A stretch of 64,000 nucleotides of DNA from Ascaphus truei. Lineage: Eukaryota > Chordata > Amphibia > Anura > Ascaphidae. The stretch lies in the NCBI GenBank assembly GCA_036426205.1, contig CM071573.1, positions 39,573,771 through 39,637,770 on the forward strand, in the 5' to 3' direction. A program made the position numbers and the translations under genes. Below, in pieces: positions 47,111 to 59,870 of the stretch (positions within the stretch are counted from its first letter, which is position 1; the number at the start of each line of letters is the position of its first letter). Under the pieces are notes generated by a model. That model was not told the origin of the DNA. It saw only the letters and a list, made by a program, of their open reading frames with translations, and ran no database searches.

Positions 47111-47239
47111 CAGGGGTGCTGAACTCCAGTCCTCAAGAACCCCCTCCCCCAGTCAGATTGAGCCACCTGTGCTGAAGCTGTGCTATCCTTAAAACTTGAC
47201 CTGGTGGGGTATCTTGAGGACTGGAGTTCAGAATCCCTG
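47111..47239. mobile_element. hAT-M1 MITE, copy 11
   Basis: Exact target duplication gcttagac. CCCCC subfamily (gctgaactccagtcctcaag / ctggagttcagaatccctg). Lies in the probable PDZD8 3'UTR. Confidence 0.93.
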
Positions 47240-47625
47240 GCTTAGACGTAACTAAACACATTGTAACCTGTACTGAAATGTGTGACACATCGGGATTCAC
47301 CCAGCACTTGCAGAAATGAACGAAACCCCTGTTTGTATTTATTTTTCTAAATGTTTAACTGCGCACCTGACAGGCTGGGGAAAGTTATATGCGGTTAATG
47401 ATGCTGCTAATGTACCATTTATATTTTGTAAAATACAGAATTAATGTAGTGCAATATTTTTTATATACATTAGGACAGAAGTCAATCTTAACGTGGTTAC
47501 ATATTGTGGGGAGAAGTGTCAGCCTGGCATCCGCTGCAGTAAATCCAGAGCTTTATTGGAAGTTGTAATCTTTTACATTCATTATGTCATATTTGCAACT
47601 GCTTTATTGTAAATAGCTTCCAAAA

Positions 47626-47631
47626 AATAAA
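47626..47631 (+). terminator. Distal polyadenylation signal candidate for PDZD8
   Basis: AATAAA lies within caaaaaataaagagcattgc and is followed by T-rich sequence. It would give a 3'UTR of about 4.6 kb containing two hAT-M1 copies. A long 3'UTR is usual for vertebrate PDZD8, but transcript data are needed to choose between this site and the proximal one. Confidence 0.35.
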
Positions 47632-47943
47632 GAGCATTGCAGGATGTATCTTTTGTTAATAAGTGATACATGTATTATTATGATCCTTTGCTACAGTACA
47701 ACTCTGTCCCCATTTCTACACTTTCCCATCAAGCAACATACCCTATTTTCAACAGAATATGAAAGTCCTTGATGGACCGTGGGTAGAATACCATTCTCTC
47801 CATCTGCACACATTGTCTAGTGTAGTCGTGCGAAATATGGCGTTTTTTCATTTTAAAGCCATACCTACGCGGCATAATATATGCCAACAAGCACCATCAT
47901 TAAACACCAGACTGCCTATACGCTGCCATAGTTTGTTTTACAG

Positions 47944-48095
47944 CTTGGGTAGCCAACGCCAGTCCTTAAGGGCGACCAACAACTCATGTTTTCAAGGGGT
48001 CCCTGCTTCAGCACAGGTGGCCACCTGTGCTGAAGCAGGGATATCCTGAAAACATGAGCTGTTGGTCGCCCTTGACGACTGGAGTTTGCTACCCG
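47944..48095. mobile_element. hAT-M1 MITE, copy 12
   Basis: Exact target duplication ttttacag. Long hairpin with cacaggtggccacctgtg at the centre. Confidence 0.93.
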
Positions 48096-48779
48096 TTTTA
48101 CAGCAATAGTAATGCTGTCATGGGACAATAGATCACGTCAAAGCATTGGTGTGGACTATCAAACGCAGTAATGCTGATGCAGACACGTTTGGTATACTCA
48201 CTTACATTTAGTGAGTACAAAAGCAGTACCTCGCTTCAACAACCCTATGCAAGAAAAGTAATAATTTGAGTTGCAATGGCTTCTGCAGCAATGCTATGTA
48301 TATACCGTACAATTAAGTCCTGGTTGCAGTGTAATTTTTGGCCCATGAAGCACAGGTGACTTGCCCAAAATCCGAATTCCTGTAGTGGGTTTTGTATAGG
48401 GTTCTCGCTGCAAAAGCCATGCGATTGCTTCCCCATCCATCATTTCTATCTCCTATTTTATAGCAGCAGTTCTGCCAATTTAAATAATTTATCTTATGGA
48501 GTATTAATAATAGAGTACTGTCCTTATAGATTAGCAAGAACTGACAAGTGCAGTGAGTTTGAGGTTAGATTAACAATTGCTATCTTAAGAGAACTGATTT
48601 AATTGTGGGCAGATCAATAGCTCATTTTTTTTATTACTCTTGGGCATCCTAATCTGAGGTGAGTGGGCAATACTTTACACATGCTCTATACTAATGGCGG
48701 CCTCACGTTTCGTACAGATATTCAGTTCTACATAGATTTTTTTTTTTTAAATGTAAGTTTAATTCACCAAATTTGCACC

Positions 48780-49030
48780 ATAATCATGAGTCATTTTAAT
48801 ATTGGTTTCATCATATTGTGAGCGCGCTTTGGGGGATGATAAAATCACAGCTGTCTCTTACCCAAGAAATGGAAGAGAATATTAAACAAATGTTACACGC
48901 TCCCTTCGCTGTAATGCACACAATTGTAAGGCTGTAATATTTACACAGCTTGAACAGTTTACTCATTAGATTTCATTTAATGTGCAGCTTTACAAACACA
49001 CCATCTCCTGATTTAGGAGGGTCACCTGCT
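48780..49030. promoter_or_regulatory. Possible conserved non-coding element
   Basis: Repeat-free stretch with mixed composition (agcgcgctttgggggatgat, gatttaggagggtcacctgc). Speculative. Confidence 0.2.
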
Positions 49031-49171
49031 GCTTTAGAAACGCACAGAAAATGCCTCCTATGAAGCAAATACGTGGTGGAGCATTCTGACCTGAAAATAA
49101 CAGGACTCACAACATGTGACCCAGTGTAAAGGCTCAAATTCTTGTTACTTCAAGATCCTAATGTTCTAGGA

Positions 49172-49330
49172 CAGGGGTGTCCAACTCCAGTCCTCAAGGG
49201 CCACGTTTTAAGGATATCCCTCCTTCAGCACTGTGTGGCTCAATCAGAATGACTGAGCCACCTCTGCTGAATTAGGGATATCCCCAATACCTAGCCTGTT
49301 GGGTTGAGGACTGGAATTCGCCACCTACTC
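49172..49330. mobile_element. hAT-M1 MITE, copy 13
   Basis: Exact target duplication ttctagga. Ends caggggtgtccaactccag and ggaattcgccacctactc. Confidence 0.92.
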
Positions 49331-50549
49331 TTCTAGGACATACGAAGGCTGCTATAGTCCGTTTTAATGCAAGCAAGGTGCATGTATTGGGCTACCAAAA
49401 TTAATCATCCCCGTCGCGCTTTTGGGTTTTAGTGCCCACTGCAAGATGTTAAACGATGTCAGAACACTGTTTTGATACAGGTAGACAAAGGGAAAGCAAG
49501 TACGGTACTGACATTTTCTTCACCCTCACTAATTATTTAGGGCAAGGATTTACATAATGAGTGCCAACTAGTTATTCTGCCATAGCACAAAAGATGCCAC
49601 ACCTGCTCTCAAGCACACCAAATTTGGGGCCTGTGTAAGGACGATGACAAAACCATTTGAAATAATAAAATGCAAAATTTGCACTAGGGCTTAACATGTC
49701 AAACTTTAAAGTTTTAGTTTCTATACAGCAACATTGTCGGAAAATAATTATTAATAAAATGGAAACTAAAGCGTAAATGTGTGTATTTTAGGCAATCATT
49801 TTGTACTTATGTAAACAATATGCCTATGGCATGCCTCGTGTCAATTGCTTCAATGTTTAGTATCGGGTGAACAAACTTTACAGCGACACTCATGATAAAT
49901 CTACCTGGTTTACAAGTAAAAATAAAACTATTCTATTGCCAAATTTAACTCTAGTGAGGCACTATATTTCATACAGTCTGCTAACGGACAGAGATACTGG
50001 TTAATTACATCAAGTAAATCCACTTCGAATTAATAAAATCTTAATACCTCTGTCCTTTAGGGATACAACTTTAATCAAGCTAAAGCGATGGATGCAACTC
50101 AAACATGTTGCAAGAAAAGTACCAAGGTTTAAGGGCCCAGAATGATAACTTGTCTCTTCAGTAAAGGTTTAGAAAGGGTCAATGGGACTTTGGTGCATTG
50201 TCTCAAAGGATTATGATCTGCTATATAAAAGAACCTGTTGGAACACAATATTTGAGAAAAGGTATTCCTGAAAACACTTGTTAGAATGTGTGGCAGGCGC
50301 TCTTATTTTTTTAAAATCATTTGTAACAGGTTCTCATTCATACCACTTTAAGAACTGACCACCTGTGGTACTTGCATTTAACAATCTTAGATTTCAGTTG
50401 CCACCACTGTGTTTGGGCCACGTCTCTCTGGGCTACGGGATTACCTGAAAAATCTCCCGGCATCTCCCCCTGCAAATCCCATCAACATGGATGCGTGATG
50501 TCAACTGGTGCCGTGTGACTCCACGATGTCATGGCAACACGCATCATTT

Positions 50550-50639
50550 GACCCACTCGCCAGAGGAGGCAATGTTTTGAGCAGCAACACTTGACAAGGG
50601 GCTGCTGCTCGAAACATTGTCTCCTCCGGTGAGTGGGTC
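50550..50639. ncRNA. Palindromic hammerhead-like motif 5
   Basis: A 90-bp hairpin with about 38-bp arms (gacccactcgccagagga ... / tcctccggtgagtgggtc). The plus strand reads ttgacaag, a short stem gggc/gctc, then gaaac att gtc, which includes a GUC cleavage-type triplet. The left arm has lost the matching GAAAC (ttttg). Surrounding 50390-50820 is probably a Penelope terminal-repeat remnant. Confidence 0.5.
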
Positions 50640-51146
50640 AGGTATGCAAGTATTTTTCTGTTTTTGTACTAGGTCACTTTATGCAATTACAGTTTGTAGG
50701 CATTACCCTGTTTGAATATGCACGCTTCATATAAATTATTATTATATAGGTGGAGAGAGCTTTGTTTCCGCCTTATTTGCTTCTATATATTATGGATCCA
50801 TTGGAAAATCCTTCAATTAAAGGGATATTGAGACTTTATCAACTCCTTTTTATGTAGCGTTTTATGCATATGTTTGTAAATGTATTATATCGAGTATTCC
50901 ATTTACAATCTGTGCTTAGGTTCCACAGTGAGTGCACTTATTTAATTACATTGTCTAGCCAACACGGCACGAGAACACATATTAATTAAATCTCAGAATT
51001 GTGAATTGGAAGAAGAAAAAAAAGGCAGATAACTGGGAGGTGTGAGGCCACTCAAGCTCATACATTTGTGAGGTTGTCTTCTAGTGAGTGCTAACAACAA
51101 CAAACTGAGGCCAGCAACTTGGGATGCCCCAAAACAGGGTCTAAAG

Positions 51147-51308
51147 CATTGTTTCAGAACAGGTCAGGTCTTAAGGATATCCCTGCTCCAGCAGAGGTGG
51201 CTCAGTCAAAGTGACTGAGCTGCTAATTGACCCACCTGTGCTGAAGCAGGGATATCCTTAAAACCTGACCTGTTGGGGTTCCCTGAGGACTGGAGTTGGG
51301 AAACACTG
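51147..51308. mobile_element. hAT-M1 MITE, copy 14
   Basis: Exact target duplication gtctaaag (51139-51146, 51309-51316). The outer left end has been partly deleted. Confidence 0.9.
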
Positions 51309-52138
51309 GTCTAAAGACTCCAGGGTAGCCAGGTAGGGTGCCAAGACAAAATGTATGTTGGTCACAATAAAGTCCATAGGAAGACATTAGTCACACACAC
51401 CAAAAAAAGAATCTCACTGATTTACAACTTTTTTTGGGGTGTGCGTGACTTGCTTTCCTTCTAGCAAGTGAGACTGTTTGCAAATAGCACCTGTATAAAT
51501 ATGTATAGTTTTATACAAGTATTGAAATATTTGGAGGTTACCATTAAATCATCTGTCTTCAGTGCCCTGGGGATGGCATTTGGTTAGGCCCCCTTTAAAA
51601 AGGAACGATAGGGAGGTGCTTATGGCAGACATGTTGAAACTCCTGTAAAACACTTTGTATTGAAGCAGAAAAATAAAATGATTTGGTTTTTATGCATTTA
51701 TACACATTTACATTACAGATACAGTAGTTAAAAATATATTGTATAATTATGTAATAAAATTAAATACATAAAATAAAGTTTTTCAACAATATTTATAGAA
51801 ATGGCTATAAAAGCTTCTTTTTTTTCTTTTTTTTTTTTACTTGATAAGGCGGTTGGCAATATGTGTAGACATCTATGCTGCTAGAAATACCCAGCAAAAT
51901 ATAACTTTTCAATGCTGCGTAGGAGATTCAACAGCAGACAGGTAAATGGGCTGTGTTTTTTTACTTTTGTTTTTTAAAGCCGCATTTTATGTTTGGGTTT
52001 CACCTGAATTTAAACATACAGAAATCAAAATTAAAATAATAATTGTGGGTTGCATTAAGTCTGGTGGTAATGTCTGGTAGTCAATGACCATCACACGACA
52101 GTAAATATCCCCAATGTGTACCTTGCATGGTGTAAATG

Positions 52139-52328
52139 AGAGGTGGCCAACTCCAGTCCTGAAGAGCTACCACCATGTCCGGTTTTCAGGATATCCCAGC
52201 TCCAGCACAGGTGGCTCAATCGGAGGCTCAGTTGAAGACTCAGCGTCTGAGCCACTTGTGCTGAAGCTGGGATATCCTGAAAATCGGACCTATTGGTAGC
52301 TCTTCAGGACTGGAGTTGGCCACCCCTG
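52139..52328. mobile_element. hAT-M1 MITE, copy 15
   Basis: Ends agaggtggccaactccagtc and actggagttggccacccctg, and long hairpin. It is 240 bp past the SLC18A2 stop, so probably in its 3'UTR. Confidence 0.9.
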
Positions 52329-52567
52329 CTACAAAGATACTCTAAAATTATAAAACGAATCCATGGTCTTTTGGCATTGCATTCTCCCATCTTCACCGAA
52401 ACATGAAAAGCTGCTTTAATGTGGGAGAGAAATAAAATTCCTTTGGCATCTTGACTAGGTCATTGTGGTATTGATGACACGACTAAGAACAGATGTCTTT
52501 AAATGAGATGTGGGAAAACAAAGTTATGGTGTACAACCAAATAGTTAATGCACATAGCAACGGAGTA

Positions 52568-52669
52568 TCACTCATCATTTTCCAATTCCTCTTCTGCGTA
52601 GTAGGGCTGTGCGCTGTTTTGAGTGTACATTTTTGTTTTTACTGGGCAGTTGTGATCCATGAGAATTGC
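52568..52669 (-). CDS. SLC18A2: SLC18A2 last coding exon, C-terminal tail
   Basis: A 102-bp coding part with acceptor ctctag and stop TGA at 52568-52570. It encodes [18 protein letters not shown], then [15 protein letters not shown]. The tail is acidic like the human one, which ends in an Asp/Glu/Ser-rich run, but the very end is diverged and shorter. The 3'UTR continues to lower coordinates and probably includes the hAT-M1 copy at 52139-52328. No clear TTTATT (minus-strand AATAAA) was picked out. Confidence 0.93.
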   Translation of the reverse strand, partial: AILMDHNCPVKTKMYTQNSAQPYYAEEELENDE

Positions 52670-53023
52670 CTAGAGGTAAAGAATAATAATACATTTAACA
52701 GTTGGACTTGACGTGGAAACCCTTCTTCTTTAGATTGGTGTTGTACACCATAGTAAAGACTATGCCTGTAGTCTCACACCATGAATATCTTGGCAGGTCA
52801 GAGGTGCAGATCCATTGTGCAAAATCTTTGACTTATGATCAAAGGAAAAACCACAGCCATGTAACGTTCTGAAGTTCAAAGCTGCAGTAACTACATTAGT
52901 GTTGAAAATCAATTGTTAAAAAATTCACAATTCTGACCAATATTAAGTTTGAGAAATACTTGGATACATTGTCTCCAAGGTAGAAAACATCTCTGAAAAA
53001 AGTAACTAGGATAATAAAAATAA

Positions 53024-53060
53024 AAAAATATATATATATATATATTTTTTTTTTTTTTAA
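53024..53060. repeat. AT microsatellite
   Basis: (TA)n followed by a T run. Confidence 0.9.
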
Positions 53061-53292
53061 AGTAATTCAGGGTAAGGTAACAAGCGTGGACCAGTGAGAA
53101 AATGTTCACACTTCTGTGGTGTATTTTTAATTAGTGCCGCTAGAGGTTCTTCTATCCTAAACATTGCTTGCTTTGATAGACCATTTTTATTAACAACTCA
53201 GCTTTAATTTGTTGTGGTCCTCATGTCCGTGTGGAATAGTGAGAATATTGACAGATTTCATACTTTTTATTCAGAATGGGTTTACACATTCA

Positions 53293-53451
<159 letters not shown>

Positions 53452-54070
53452 TCAGTCCGATGCAAGAAACACAGAAATAAACTCAATGGAATGGTGAAGC
53501 ACATGTACAACAGTAGGATTCTGTATGTCTCTACTATAGCAGTGGTTCCTAATCTGGGGTTCATGAAAAAAAAAAAAAATACATGTTTAGATCTGCCAAA
53601 AACGGATCTGGAAAAATGAAACCGCTGATTTTTAAGTTCTGCAAACCAGTATTCGCAATCAAAAAGGAACTAGGGGTCCGTAGGTTCAAACAGGTTAAGT
53701 ATAGCAATACTGTCATTTTTAATTTTACACACAGATTGATGTGTGAACAGGGGCAAGTGTTTGTTATTAACTCCCATTGCACAATTTACTTGGCTGTAAT
53801 TAGGTGGCTCATAGCTCTGGTACAAAAGGTTGTTATGCCTTCATTCTGTAAATAAAAAACTAAACGTGTTATGGGAAATGAATGGAATGAACACACCTGG
53901 AATTTAAAAACAATCAATTCTATATTCCTGTGTCATATCACCGCCAGTGGAAGTGAGAGAACTGTTTAATCGTCAGGTCCCCTGTGACTAGATGTTGTTA
54001 TGTATTGAGTGATAAATGGAACAATACAGCACTGAGTAAATTACACAGAGTGAGCAAAGAGAATCCTTAC

Positions 54071-54190
54071 CTAGTGCAAATCCCATACAAAAGGCCACAT
54101 CTGCAATGGCGTAAACACTGCCATAAACCGAAATATGGCGAAGATCTACCAAATAGCCCATAATAGGCATCATGGACGAATCCACCATCC
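54071..54190 (-). CDS. SLC18A2: SLC18A2 exon, TM10-TM11
   Basis: A 120-bp exon (acceptor cccaccag, donor gtaagg). It encodes [20 protein letters not shown] then [20 protein letters not shown]. Both functionally important aspartates (YLVDLRH and AIADVAF, rat D400 and D427) are intact. Confidence 0.97.
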
Positions 54191-54317
54191 CTGGTGGGGA
54201 GATTAAAATAGGCTTGGTTATATACTTTCCACTGATTGTTTCCTATAGGACTTTTAAGTGAATTCTTATCGTGTGCAGTAAATGCCACCATGAAATACAT
54301 GGAATGATTGCACAGGT

Positions 54318-54491
54318 CAGGGGTGGCCAACACCATTCCTCAAGGGCAAACAATGGGTCAGGTTGTCAGGATATCCCTGCTTCAGCACAGGTGGCTCAGT
54401 CATAATGACTGAGCCACCTGTACGGAAGCAGGGATATTTTGACAACCTGACTTCTTGTGGTGGCCCTTGAGGACAAGTGTTGGCTACACAT
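54318..54491. mobile_element. hAT-M1 MITE, copy 16
   Basis: Near full length in an SLC18A2 intron. Flanks gcacaggt / gcattggt (6 of 8). Confidence 0.9.
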
Positions 54492-54571
54492 GGCATTGGT
54501 GGATAACAGCAGACATACTGTAACAATGTAAACATGAGCACGAAATCCCTGGCCTAAAGAATGAAGAGCTA

Positions 54572-54840
54572 GGCTGCAATTATACTGCACGTGACGGTGC
54601 AAACAAAATACAGGCCCTCACATGCCGGCCATAGAGCACGCGACCACGCAACAGAATTTTGAAGCGACAAATTTTGTTTTTTCGCACGACGGCCACATCA
54701 CATCAGCGGTTCAGCCAATGAGGGCGAACCAGCTTGGTGACATCGCGGCCATGCCTCCCCATCAAAGGCCATGGATCGCTCGGGCAACAGGCACATGCGA
54801 CTCCCTGTGCTTAATCGCACCTGCACTATAAAACGCAGCC
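54572..54840. mobile_element. Harbinger-like MITE, copy 3
   Basis: Ends ggctgcaattatactgc and gcactataaaacgcagcc. TA on both sides. The interior gagggcgaacc matches the copy at 15765 in reverse. SLC18A2 intron. Confidence 0.7.
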
Positions 54841-55044
54841 TAAGATAATGTCTCTTCTCTTTACTCCATCATTGATGCTTAGGGGGTTATTCATTAAACT
54901 GTGACAGTGCTAATCAGGGTAATATTGCATGGAAACTCACTTTAGTCAATATAGGGACAAATGTTTACTTGAGATCCACAAATCGATGAGCAAAATTAAA
55001 GTTGGTAAAAATAAAAAAATAAATGATTGTAAGATAATTCACTA

Positions 55045-55194
<150 letters not shown>

Positions 55195-55384
55195 CTAAAT
55201 TACAACATGAAAATTAAGATTGTTACAGTGCCTGCTTTTCAGAAATGATCTTAGCACATGGTGTATCTGCTATTTCTCTAATTCAGTTCTATAAAGTTTT
55301 GCTTCAATTATCTATTGTTTTCATTCCGTTTTCCAGACCATTAAAAGATAAAAGTATCATACAGTGTATAGTGCTTATACTCAC

Positions 55385-55436
55385 ACATATAATGCTTATT
55401 CCCACCAAGATCATCCCAATGAAGGCACAGAGCCAC
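55385..55436 (-). CDS. SLC18A2: SLC18A2 exon, TM9 start
   Basis: A 52-bp exon (acceptor cttcccag, donor gtgagt). It encodes RWLCAFIGMILVGISIIC. Phase 2 in, phase 0 out. Confidence 0.94.
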
Positions 55437-55535
55437 CTGGGAAGCAAATAAAGGTGGTTTAAGTGGGAGAGGAGAGAGAAAATGTGGATGCAGAGATTAT
55501 ATCCAAGGTAGACATGGCTATGCCTCTCTTTAGGG

Positions 55536-55704
55536 CAGGGGTGGGCAACTCCAGTCCTTAAGGGTGACTAGTAGGCCAGGTATTAGGGATATCCCTGCTT
55601 CAGCACCGGTGGTTCAATCTTCGACAGCCACCAGTGCTGAAGCAGGGATTTCCTTAAAACCTAACCCGTTGATGGCCCTTGAGCACGGGAGTGGCCCACA
55701 CCTA
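55536..55704. mobile_element. hAT-M1 MITE, copy 17
   Basis: Exact target duplication ctttaggg. Intron of SLC18A2, 100 bp from an exon (55385-55436). Confidence 0.94.
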
Positions 55705-56143
55705 CTTTAGGGTGATATCACACAGTAGTCATGTGTTGGCCATTAAAACACGCTTCTAGGTCCAGTTCCCATCTTCAAACCGTATCCCAGGGGCGATGGT
55801 GGGAAAATAAGTCATGTTAACTTTAATGTCAAGTATTAATAATAAAATGTTTCCTTCCTACTGTTTTGCCTTAGACCAGACACTGTCAGATGCATGAATG
55901 TCTCGGTGGTGTAACTATAAAGTGCTTCATACTTCAAAAGGTACTATAAAATGTAAAATATTGTACAGTAAATACACCAAAGGAGAAAAATGTAATCACA
56001 ATGCAGTTGCAATTTATACAAAAGTTATGTTACTGTATGTTTGCAAGACTGAACTAGCAGAAAATGTCCATTACATTTTACCACCAGTCTCCGCTACTGA
56101 TTACATCTGGAACGGAGAGTAACAATGCAGTAATGAATCCTAC

Positions 56144-56222
56144 CTTCCTATCCTGTGCGCTAGCATCCCGAAGATATTGGTTCCAATGAGATAAGAGATA
56201 CTGGCTGGGATGAAAGCAACAC
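56144..56222 (-). CDS. SLC18A2: SLC18A2 exon, TM8
   Basis: A 79-bp exon (acceptor tattgcag, donor gtagga). It encodes [20 protein letters not shown] then AHRIG, ending two bases into an Arg codon. Confidence 0.95.
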
Positions 56223-56759
56223 CTGCAATATAGCAGCAAGTCCCCTTATCAGTAGAAGTGTCAATATGAATGAAATATTAATGAAAAGATATACGGCACA
56301 TACTTAATTTCCGGTTGCTCAGTAATCTTGGGTACAAACCAAAGGAATCACCATCCAATATAAGATGTGTACAGGAATAAGGTCAGGAAGATAAGAGAAA
56401 TGGTTCTGTATAGTGAGAATTATCATAGAAGGTGTATGTCTGAGGTACAGCACACATTTCTCCCCCAAGGCTGCCGACTGAATTTAATGGTTAATTGAAC
56501 AAGATCCGATGTGGCTTATCGCACGATAAACGGACGCTTCCGTGCTTATTAAATAAACCCCTTAATGGGAAGGTCCTACATTTAAAAGGAACAGTCCCAA
56601 CTCAAGCAGGGATAGTCAATTGTCCCTAATCTGAGGATCGTTTTGACTTTGTATGCCTTTAACCGAGTTTAGTCGTGGGACAGGTGGACAGTCTGCCACG
56701 TTAGGTCTATAAAGAGTGATGACAGCAGAAAAAAAAAAAGCTTTATTCATACATCAATA

Positions 56760-56890
56760 CATACATCAATACTGCAGAATAAATGAGTACTTCAGTATTG
56801 GGTGATACCTTTATTATTTGGACTAACAATTGATATAATAAGGCAATCTTTCAAGAGTTTTCCCTCTTCCTCAGGTCAGCAGTACTGATT
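56760..56890 (-). ncRNA. Hammerhead-like motif 6 with canonical box
   Basis: On the minus strand (56886 downward) cctgaggaag, stem agag / ctctt with loop, then gaaagattgcc. CTGAGGA fits CUGANGA exactly and GAAA follows stem II. The downstream sequence (tgatataataaggc side) is shared with the fragment at 33390. SLC18A2 intron. Confidence 0.5.
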
Positions 56891-57359
56891 TACCTAATTT
56901 ACATCAATTTACACACTTACATCAATACTGTGAAACCACTAGCTAGATGCTTTTCACCAAGGAAATCACCCATGGTCACAATTAAGGGTCTCTACTATCC
57001 TTGTATAAAAGTTGGTGAGCGTGTTCTCTCTTTGTATTTCATGTGGAGTTGTGCGATGGAGGAGCAGCAGCAGAACAAATAGATTTTGCTTTTTTTTTTT
57101 AAGGAAAAACTCAATTTACTTTCACCTTTTTGCTATCTAAAGCATCATAAGTGACATCATAGATCTAATATTGCCTCTTTACTCCTAAGCAGAAACAAGC
57201 ATTTATTTTATATGTCATTTTGTATAGCTTCAATATTTTATAAGTGCATGTACAGTATTAAGATGTTGAGTTTACATTTTGAAAATGGTACAACCTGCCT
57301 AATAATAACACATAGAAATTGCAGCTGGGTTTCTAAGCCAAACAAAAGATGATCTAATG

Positions 57360-57491
57360 CAGGGGCGGCCAACTCCAGTCCACAAGGGCCACCAACAGGT
57401 CAGGTTTGATTGAGCCACCTGTGCAGAAGCAGTGACTTCCTGGAAAACTGATCTGTTGGTGGCCCTTGAGAACTGGAGTTGGCCACCACTG
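57360..57491. mobile_element. hAT-M1 MITE, copy 18
   Basis: Target duplication atctaatg / atctagtg (7 of 8). Internal hairpin partly lost. Confidence 0.88.
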
Positions 57492-58793
57492 ATCTAGTGG
57501 ACAAAAAAACAAAATCACACACCCCAATTGTGTGTCTTTTCTAATCTACCACGTATTTAATACAAATCAGGAAAATTCTAACAAGAAGTAAAGTATAAAT
57601 ACATTGTCAATATCTGCAAAAATACAATTGGCAGCACTCAAAAAATAACTCAAATAAGAGGCTGACACAAAGGCTGTGATCCTGTTTTGAGGCCCATTGC
57701 ATTGTTGGACCTCTGTCAGTGGTTCAATAGTTCAGGTGGATATGTTCTGAGGTTACAGGGGCTGTGTGTGGATGTTAATGCAATGGATTTTTTTAGGATG
57801 TGTATGGCAGCACCTGTTCAGCCACAAATGTTTGTATCCAATTAGCAATCATAATATACTCGTGATTTTGCCAAGCGTTAGGATAAGGAGTTGATGTAAG
57901 ACATGTTTGTGTACAACAATATGCTCTGGATGTATAAATTGTACTAAAGTTCTTCCCAAACGTGTAATCAGAAGCCATCTATGAATCAATCAGCACTCTG
58001 CTACCTTTTCCAATTCATCATACATCATTTTAAGCAATAGACAGCAAAATGATGGTTTACTGTGAGAAGCAGCAGCCAGTGTAGGTACAGTACACATGTA
58101 AATGCAAAGAATAAAAATAGTATATTCCTTGAATAATTCAGGGGGAAAAATGAAGGCATTACAATGGAAATCATACAAAGGCTTGGTCGGAGGTTACATT
58201 AACACAATGTCATTTTAAAATAGAAAAATACAGACTACATATTATCTTATGGTCTTGGTACGAATGTGAAATTTTTTAAAATGACACAAACTGGAGAAGA
58301 CGCAACCAGAGTCAGCCAGATGCTGCATACAGGCACAAGGAAAAGTCTCTTGTCATTGCAATTGTCAAAGGTAAAACTCCCATCTAGGTAACAGCGACAT
58401 GTAGTGCTGACTTGCAGGACCAGGACATACCCAGAGGGAGAGGGGGAAAACTGGACGAGATGCTTCTCCACAATGTACACGAGTATCTCAACGCACGAGG
58501 ATGACACCAACTCCTGACTCGAAAAAGCAATGATAAACTGCCTCCAGCCCCTGCCATGTTGACTCACTTTTCTTGTGAAATATTTTTACTTAACGCAAAT
58601 GTCTCTGGAATGAATAGGACATTTACATATATATATGTATGATTTGGGCAGGATGGAAACCGAGAAAAAGGTCATCAGTGGGGTCTGTTTCCTAAAATCC
58701 CTGTGTGAATGTTGTTAAACAATAGAAGTAACTGCCACAAAGTATGTCTTAAGAAGCAATAGCCTACAGAAATAAGACTGAGGGATACTTTAC

Positions 58794-58889
58794 CGAGTTG
58801 CCATTGTCGAGAGCACATGGTCTCCATCATCCATATTGGCAAGGCTGGCTCCAGCATGGCAATAGCCATATTGGCAAAGCAGATGGATC
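58794..58889 (-). CDS. SLC18A2: SLC18A2 exon, TM7
   Basis: A 96-bp exon (acceptor gtttcag, donor gtaaag). It encodes [20 protein letters not shown] then [13 protein letters not shown]. The [10 protein letters not shown] block is a family signature and contains the conserved TM7 Glu. Confidence 0.96.
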
Positions 58890-59364
58890 CTGAAACAAAG
58901 AGTGATAATGCGGTATTTTAGAGGTGTGAGTGGTTGTTCACCCAAACTGACTGCACAGAGGACATCTGATGTGGTAAAATAATTTGTTACAATCATATTT
59001 TCTACCTGTCATTTAATGTGTAAGCCTCAAGAAAACAAAAACATATTTATGATATATGACCGTAAAACAAGGATGTAGAAGAATAGCAATGTCAGATAAC
59101 CCACTTCCATGCAAAATATATATATATTTCTATAACTATTTTTCCAAAACAGAAACATAGTGGAGAATTTCCCAATCAAGAAAGTAGAAGAGGAAATCAA
59201 GGCAATTTGGGATATGTACCACTTCCTGATTTAACATCTTTTATGGGATTCTGTAATAGAGCTGGCATAGAGACTTTTTCTAAACACTGCTTTAAATGTT
59301 TGCTCTTGACCACACATGACATTATATAAGTTAGGGTGGGTAAGAAAGGTGACACTGAGTGCTC

Positions 59365-59478
59365 ATTTGCATGTCATTTCCCAGAATCCCTATCTGCATT
59401 GGAAGCACTGTATGCTGGGAGATAATGGGGAAAGGCAGGGTTGCAGACCTGTCTGAGATGTGTGTGTGCTCGCAAGTG
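59365..59478. repeat. Dispersed repeat pair, copy 2
   Basis: Matches 30208-30323 (tttgcatgtcatttcccaga ... gagataatggg). Confidence 0.7.
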
Positions 59479-59694
59479 GGATTATTATATACTCTCGACT
59501 TTTGCAACTTTATAATGGAACAAATGTTGCTGTTATTTCAAAGTAACTAGAGATCCTATGCAAAGCGTATGTGCTATAATTGTGATATTTGGCATTATAC
59601 TTTTGTGCATAGATTTCAAGCTCCCCTGACAGTGCGGGGGTTACAAAATGTCTTGCATGATTAAACAAGAGTTCAAATAGAAAATGGGTTATAT

Positions 59695-59870
59695 AAGGGG
59701 TGGCCAACACTGGTCTTCAAGGACCACCAACAGGCCAGGTATTGGGGATATCCCTGCTTCAGCACAGGTGGCTCAATTAGTGCCACTGATTAAGCCACCA
59801 ATGCTGAAGCAGGGATATCCTAAAAACCTGACCTGTTGGAGTGTTGGTGATCTGGAGTTAGCCAACCCTG
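59695..59870. mobile_element. hAT-M1 MITE, copy 19
   Basis: Exact target duplication ggttatat (59687-59694, 59871-59878). Confidence 0.93.

Larger units (their letters stand above)
43005..52567. other. Convergent region between PDZD8 and SLC18A2
   Basis: This 9.6-kb region separates the two stop codons and must contain both 3'UTRs. Apart from seven hAT-M1 MITEs and one hammerhead-like hairpin (50550-50639), it is AT-rich single-copy-looking DNA. No ORF here resembles a known protein. Nothing recognisable was seen in 43080-45770, 45940-47100, 48100-49170 or 49340-50390, although 48780-49030 looks unique and homeodomain-site rich. Confidence 0.8.

Noticed and set aside
53561..53782. 73-residue minus frame between SLC18A2 exons
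   Set aside because: No splice support, and the flanking exons already join in frame.
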